From contig OZ038532.1 in the NCBI GenBank assembly GCA_964036665.1, forward strand, positions 18,627,037-18,691,036: a stretch of DNA of 64,000 bases, given 5' to 3'. The notes below the pieces were generated by a model, which was given only the letters and a program-made list of their open reading frames with translations, was not told the DNA's origin and ran no database searches. The DNA is from Gordius sp. MW1 (lineage: Eukaryota > Nematomorpha > Gordioida > Gordea > Gordiidae). Each line of letters starts with the position of its first letter. Position 1 is the stretch's first letter. Below are positions 59,332 to 64,000 of the stretch, in pieces. The translations under genes and the position numbers were made by a program.

Positions 59332-59727
59332 ATGGATATTATTACTTCCTGGTGTAGAATAAGAATTACAGTGGAGCGGATAGCAGAGCTGGTGAGACCG
59401 GGTCCGGTGCTCATTAGCATTCTCGTCGGAGCCGATGAGCTGCCAAGGCTACGCTCCTTGTATGAACCAAACCTAATCCCTGTGAGGCCGGTGGCTCAGG
59501 GAAGAAGGGAGAACGCAAGGCGACATGCTAATACGAGGGGAGGACGGCGGGCTCGAAGAGCACTTCGAAGAAGGTGCGGAGGTTGTGGAAGATGGCACTT
59601 ACCCCCAATGTGCGAAACTGAGCAAGGCGCAGGTGCACATCGGGGTACGGCAGAGAGGGCGCCTTTGAACAATGCAGGAGTGCCGCTGGTTGAGTTTGAG
59701 CGGGTTAGAGCTACCACGGAAGCGTGA
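59332..59727 (+). CDS. Gypsy-4 ORF3: basic, CX2CX3HX4C protein
   Basis: 131 residues from an ATG that follows TTATATCACAG|GG, a splice-acceptor-like sequence. The N-terminal half has a MDIITSWCRIRITVERI start and VLISILVGADELPRL. An Arg-rich middle (RRENARRHANTRGGRRARR) leads to CGGCGRWHLPPMC. A second open frame (59724-59942, no ATG) overlaps its end and would need a frameshift. GC content is far above the rest of the element. It is equivalent to the Gypsy-1 ORF3 at 2263-2800. Not an envelope by any feature seen; function unknown. Confidence 0.6.
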   Translation: MDIITSWCRIRITVERIAELVRPGPVLISILVGADELPRLRSLYEPNLIPVRPVAQGRRENARRHANTRGGRRARRALRRRCGGCGRWHLPPMCETEQGAGAHRGTAERAPLNNAGVPLVEFERVRATTEA

Positions 59728-59969
59728 ACGTGCTCCCGCAAGGGGCAAACGTTTTATCTCATGCAACACGCCGTGTAGCTTCTATTGCGCGTATCAGCTC
59801 GGGTACGGTGGTATCCACTCCTGACGGCCTAACTCATGCTATAGGTATTGCCCCCAACAATACGACCCCTGATGACATAACAGCCGCGGAAGAACACATA
59901 TTAATGGAGGAAGATGTGTTTTCGGTGGGTGCTGATGAATAGGCGGACGGCATTTTTAAAAAGGGAAGA

Positions 59970-60278
59970 TGTCATGAATGAGCTTGTCGAAAGATTCCCC
60001 CTTCCCCTTTGCGTCGTACAAAACTTTATAATTTACGGACGCCTGCTGCAAGATTCCCCCCCCCCTTTATACATACGATTTTTATGATTCATAATATATA
60101 TAAATGTCAATGTTAAAATCGCAATATCATGATTGTAAGGATATTATTATTATTGGGTTCTGAAGAGTCGATATGTAGATTCATTATAAAATTGTTGTTG
60201 AAAGATATTGAAATTATGACATTATTGCTTTGAAGAAATAAATATAGAAGAGAACATTAACGCCCTCAATTCTCGTTA
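59970..60278 (+). repeat. 3' LTR of Gypsy-4
   Basis: Same as the 5' LTR except one A/G change in GCTTGTCRAAAG and one fewer C in the C-run. Confidence 0.93.
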
Positions 60279-60283
60279 ATGGT

Positions 60284-60800
60284 GAACACAGTTAAAAATT
60301 TGAATAGTTTTGAAACATTCAAAAAGCCTTGTATTAAGGTAAAGACAATCAAATAACTTGCAACATGTTATTTGATACCGGGCCTGCAGTTTTAATAATT
60401 AACCAGGCAATTTACAATTTAATTCAAACACCTAGCCTGGAACAATGTCCAACGTTAAAAACTTTTGGAGATCACCCCATACCAATATTAGGTAAAACTA
60501 CTGTAAATGGACAACTGGGGTTGAGGGTATTAAAATTACCAGTATTTGTGACAACTGCTAATGAAGGTCCAATATTTGGTCTTGATTGGATTAAAGCCTT
60601 CCAACTTGATCTTCCAGAAGTGGTAAAAATAGATAAAATTCAAGATGACATTGTTACTAAATTACTTATACAATATGAGGCTGTATTCAGTGATGGCCAA
60701 GGTATAACAAAAAATCATAAAGTCAAAATTTTCCTAAATGAAGGGGCCCAACCTATCGCATTACAAACCAGAAGGGTACCATTTCCTTTAAGAAAGTAGA
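60284..60800 (+). pseudogene. Gypsy-3 protease
   Basis: The open stretch 60365-60799 has MLFDTGPAVLIINQAIYN (catalytic D-T-G) and GPIFGLDWIKAF, then the linker toward RT (VKIFLNEGAQPIALQTRRVP). It ends in a stop just as RT begins. Confidence 0.75.
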
Positions 60801-61600
60801 AATTGAATTAAAAAGATTGCTAAATTAAGACATTATTAAACGTGTTGACCCTTCTATGAATGAAATAAAATGGATTAAACCCAGTTAATGTAATAAAGAG
60901 TAACGGAGCCATACGCATTTGCGGTGATTTTAGGGTAACATTGAACCCATACTTGAATACAAACAACCATATGTTACCAACGTTCGACGACCTTATCACA
61001 AAAATAGCTGGTGAGAATAGGTATACAATAACTGATCTGCGTGATGCCTACTTGCAAATGGTGGTAGACGAAGATTGCAGACATCTACGCACATAGGGCT
61101 TTTTCAATATTAAAGACTACCATTAGGATTAGCGACTGCTCCTAACTTATTTCAAAGATATATGGAAGATTTGTTAAATGGAATTCCGCACACTGGGGTA
61201 CTGTTAGATGATACTATAGTCACTGGGTTAAATCAAGATGACCATTTGAAAATCTAAACGAGGTCCTAACAAGAATACAAAATGCTCTGAAAGCAAAAAA
61301 GGAAAAAGTCAAATTTTTCCAAAACTCAGTTACCTATCTAGGACATAAAATTGATTCGACAGGTATCCACCCTACAGAGGAACGTATTGAGGCAATTAAA
61401 AATTTCAAGATACCAGAAAATAAAAAGGAGCTACGCTCATTTTTAGGTCTTGTGAATTACCAGGAACGTTTTATTCCTCGATTACATGAAAAATGTGCTC
61501 CACTACATGCCTTAATTGGTTCTACTATAATGTGAAGATGGACAATTCAGGAACAGAAAATTTTGGATGAAGTTAAGTTTCATCTTCTGACACCTTAGTA
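60801..61600 (+). pseudogene. Gypsy-3 reverse transcriptase remnant
   Basis: Blocks across frames: RICGDFRVTLNPYL, YTITDLRDAYLQMVVD, ATAPNLFQRYMEDLL, LLDDTIVTG at about 61200 (catalytic DD kept, extra residue), VTYLGHKIDSTGI, KELRSFLGLVNY. Frameshifts and stops throughout. Confidence 0.8.
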
Positions 61601-61612
61601 CCGTATAGTACA

Positions 61613-62308
61613 ATGTTACCGGTTAATCTTGCAGTTGATGCGTCCGAGACAGGTGTAGGCGCCTTGATATCTCATGTTTTTCCCGGCAAATCTGAAAGTA
61701 CCATAGCTTATGCTTCTAAAACGTTGAGCCAATCAGAAAAACAATATTCGACGACTGACCGTGAAGCTAGAGCCATAATTTTTGGAAATGAAAAATTTAA
61801 TCAGTATCTCAGAGGACGAAAATTTATGTTAACAACGGACCACAAACCGTTAGAAAGAATTTTCGGTTGTAAAAGGGATCTACCCAAAATGGTTAATAAC
61901 AGGCTGGTACGGTGGGCTTTACTATTAAATTCATATCAATATGAAATTAAATATCGTATGGGTAAAGACAACAAATGTGCAGATGCTCTGTCTAGATTGA
62001 CTATTCACGAAGATGGTGACGATGCCAATGTAAACAATGTCGGGTTATTAATGATAGAGGGCTTAACACTGAATAGAGAAATGATTAAAAATGAAATAAA
62101 GACAGATCGTAGTTGTCTAGAATTAATTCGTGCTATTGAGCGCAATTGGCGCATAGACATGTCCAAATTTCAGTTAGACATAAAAGGATATTTCAATAAA
62201 CGTGAAGAGATTTCTTACGAAAGTGGACTATTATTTTTAGGAAATAGGTTGATCATTCCAAAATCTTTACAGAATTTGGTTCTTAGGATTTTACATCAAG
62301 GACACTAG
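61613..62308 (+). pseudogene. Gypsy-3 RNase H and linker
   Basis: NLAVDASETGVGALISHVF, AYASKTLSQSEKQYSTTDRE, MLTTDHKPLERIF and KCADALSRLT show all four acidic positions. The frame then runs toward the integrase HHCC domain (ILHQGH) and stops at 62306-62308. Confidence 0.8.
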
Positions 62309-63295
62309 GAATTACTGGGATGCGAAATGTTTGTCACTATTATGTTTATTGGCCGAGAATGGATGAAGACATTGACAGACATGTAAAATCATGCGAAGGA
62401 TGTCAAGAAGTGCGACCTTCAGAAAAGCAGGTACCGCTCTATCCTTGGAATTTACCTGAGGTGTAGGACCATGTGCACATTGATATAGCTGGTCCCATAG
62501 AAGGAAAATGGTGGTTGGTACTAATAGACTCATTCTCAAAATGGGTTGAGGTAGCAACGGTAACTTCGACAACAACCGGCCGTAATCAATCATCTACGGA
62601 ATTGGTTCTGTAGATTTGGAATCCCGACGCAGATTGTGTCAGACAATGGGCCACAATTTGCTGGACAAGAATTTTTCAAATTCTGTGTTTCAAAAATATT
62701 ACTCACACAAAATCGACTCCATTTCATCCTAAAACCAATGGGCAAGCCGAAAGGATGATAAGGACGTTACAAACAAGATAATATGCGGCGAGAAAACAGA
62801 CTTGGAACAAAGAACTTTGTCTCACAGGACAGAAACTCTCCTCAAGCGACGACGGGAAAACCCCCATCCGAATTACTTTTAGGAAGGAGATTACAAACCG
62901 CACTAGATTTAATAAAGCCGGATTTAAGAAACGTAATAAGGGAGAAGATATGGAAGCAGAAAACATATCATGATCAAAATGTACGTTATAGGGAATTTGA
63001 TGTTGGAGATCCAGTATGGATTCGCAACGTAATTAAGCCGGGATGGTACAAAGGTATTATTGTAGAACGGAAGGGCCACTATTCGTATAATGTCCGGACA
63101 GACGGTGGAATCAAAAGAAAACATGCTGATCAAATGAAGTTTAGGCTGCGATCTCAGTTTATGCCAAGTTTAGAGACTGCGATAACAGGTTTAAAACAAA
63201 ACATAGAAGGAGTTGAAAGTCCCCCTATATTGCGACGTTCAACAAGAATATTAAAACCACCGGAACGATTCCAGGATGAATTTAACTTTTAGGAA
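62309..63295 (+). pseudogene. Gypsy-3 integrase remnant
   Basis: CHYYVYWPRMDEDIDRHVKS with CEGCQ gives the zinc domain. HIDIAGPIEGKWWLVLIDSF has the first core Asp, and QIVSDNGPQFAGQEF the second. FHPKTNGQAERMIRTLQT marks the third-acidic-residue region. Stops occur at about 62465 and in the core. The open stretch 62783-63292 is the C-terminal part: FDVGDPVWIRNVIKPGWYKG, then RRSTRILKPPERFQDEF. Confidence 0.8.
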
Positions 63296-63304
63296 AGGGA
63301 GAAA

Positions 63305-63437
63305 TGTAATATTTGTATTAACGAAATATTATTTATGTTCAGTATTCCTAGTGAATACAATTTGTATATTTAACATATGACCTGATTTGAATAAACATTT
63401 AATTGAGTACAAATTACTAACTGTGTTCCACGTTATA
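63305..63437 (+). repeat. 3' LTR of Gypsy-3
   Basis: TGTAATATTTGTATTAACG to CCACGTTATA, preceded by GGAAAGGGAGAAA and followed by the ATCGG duplication. Confidence 0.9.
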
Positions 63438-63442
63438 ATCGG

Positions 63443-63947
63443 GGCTCGGGTCGGGCCTGATGATGCGGACGGACCAGAGGCCTGAGCCCGGCCCGAATTG
63501 ACTCAAACAAACTACATTTTTATTAAATATGATTTAAACAAATTCAACTCGATATTAAGTAATTATCTTCGTACACCATACATAATATAGCTTCCAAGCT
63601 TCAGCTTTTTCCCCCTGTCTATTATAATATTTTGACCTAAATTGCAAATCTTATTCTAATATTTAAATATCATAGTAGCTGTTACTTTAAATAAGGAAAT
63701 ACTTTCAAAAGTTTTAACTTAGAACTGTTAGATAAATTATATTTTATAAATTTAGATTTCCAGTTTTATACTAAATAAATTGTAGCAAGTGAAAATAAAA
63801 ATTTTATATCAAACTTATCCTAGTTGTAAATTACGAGTAATAACAATTTAATGCTTTATGTATTTATATGATGAAATAATTTTCAAAAATTTTAAAATAA
63901 ATTTTTTTAATTTTCTATTTGAAAAATCCGGTTATATTTATATTAAA
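63443..63947. other. hAT-like GC-rich text, then AT-rich sequence
   Basis: 63438-63500 continues the hAT-D type GC text (GGGCTCGGGTCGGGCCTG, GCCTGAGCCCGGCCCG). From 63500 the sequence is AT-rich with no feature seen. Confidence 0.5.
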
Positions 63948-64000
63948 CTCGGGCCTTCGGACCTCGTGGGAAGGGGGAGAAGGGAAGGGAAGAGGGGAAG
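63948..64000 (+). mobile_element. E1 composite repeat, copy e, cut by window end
   Basis: CTCGGGCCTTCGGACCTCG, then GTGGGAAGGGGGAGAAGGG, as at the start of copies a and c. Confidence 0.75.

Larger units (their letters stand above)
55754..60278 (+). mobile_element. Gypsy-4 LTR retrotransposon, young, integrase-deleted
   Basis: LTRs 55754-56063 (310 bp) and 59970-60278 (309 bp) differ at about two positions. Duplication ATGGT is perfect at 55749-55753 and 60279-60283. The primer-binding site (TGGTGTCAGAAG) lies at about 56066 and a purine tract (AAAAAGGGAAGA) just before the 3' LTR. Coding order: a short hydrophobic ORF, a membrane-plus-zinc-knuckle ORF, an in-frame TGA, then protease-RT-RNase H-integrase N-domain. 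The integrase core is missing; its C-terminal module and ORF3 follow. Non-autonomous, but near-identical LTRs imply recent insertion with helpers. Confidence 0.93.
54853..63437 (+). mobile_element. Gypsy-3 LTR retrotransposon, decayed, split by Gypsy-4
   Basis: 5' LTR 54853-55002 and 3' LTR 63305-63437; perfect duplication ATCGG at 54848-54852 and 63438-63442. A primer-binding site follows the 5' LTR, and a purine tract (GGAAAGGGAGAAA) precedes the 3' LTR. Gag is open except near its end; protease, RT, RNase H and integrase are broken. Gypsy-4 (4525 bp) lies in the Gag nucleocapsid region, so Gypsy-3 itself is about 4.05 kb. Confidence 0.92.

Noticed and set aside
59724..59942. Separate 72-codon gene after ORF3
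   Set aside because: It has no ATG at its start and overlaps ORF3; more likely the frame-shifted end of ORF3.

Overview
The window is AT-rich animal DNA, probably from an invertebrate. The evidence is spliced GT-AG genes, a class II DYRK kinase, a C2H2 zinc-finger gene, and a dense mix of Gypsy, LINE, Helitron, pogo, hAT and P-like elements. I cannot name the species. No CRISPR array, operon, rRNA or convincing tRNA was seen.

Layout. 0-13.3 kb is a transposon graveyard: a pogo/Tigger copy (71-1646), the 3' part of a Gypsy element (Gypsy-1), a decayed Helitron (to 5441), a decayed Gypsy element (Gypsy-2, 6502 to about 10150), and a LINE split by a clean non-autonomous Helitron (10529-12105). 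13.7-15.4 kb is the first copy of an unclassified composite repeat, here called E1. 15.8-17 kb holds a two-exon C2H2 zinc-finger gene on the minus strand; its first Met lies 6 bp from a P-like element. 17-30.8 kb is a nest of at least four P-like THAP transposons, themselves loaded with hAT elements, a solo LTR, three more E1 copies, a LINE end and a 2.05-kb perfect CATA array. 31-34.4 kb holds a second LINE copy and a hAT element with smaller elements inside it. 39.85-53.96 kb is the main host gene, a 10-exon DYRK-family kinase whose introns carry several MITEs. 54.8-63.4 kb is a three-level nest: an old Gypsy element (Gypsy-3) lies in a hAT-like repeat, and a young Gypsy element (Gypsy-4) lies in Gypsy-3, with target-site duplications (TSDs) at both Gypsy levels. 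The last 50 bases start another E1 copy.

Host content. Only two ordinary genes are supported, the kinase and the zinc-finger gene. The kinase model joins in frame through every intron (738 residues). It shows the DYRK landmarks: a NAPA-like N-terminal segment, an HCD catalytic loop, DFG-SSC and [13 protein letters not shown]. An in-frame alternative 3' end is visible.

Most unusual content. In the young Gypsy-4, the first ORF and pol share one frame and are separated only by a TGA followed by CTAG, a strong stop-readthrough context. Gypsy-4 and the unrelated-looking Gypsy-1 remnant both carry, after integrase, a basic ORF3. In both, ORF3 ends in a CX2CX3HX4C knuckle and starts just after a splice-acceptor-like sequence. 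Coordinates of degraded elements are approximate unless TSDs are stated.
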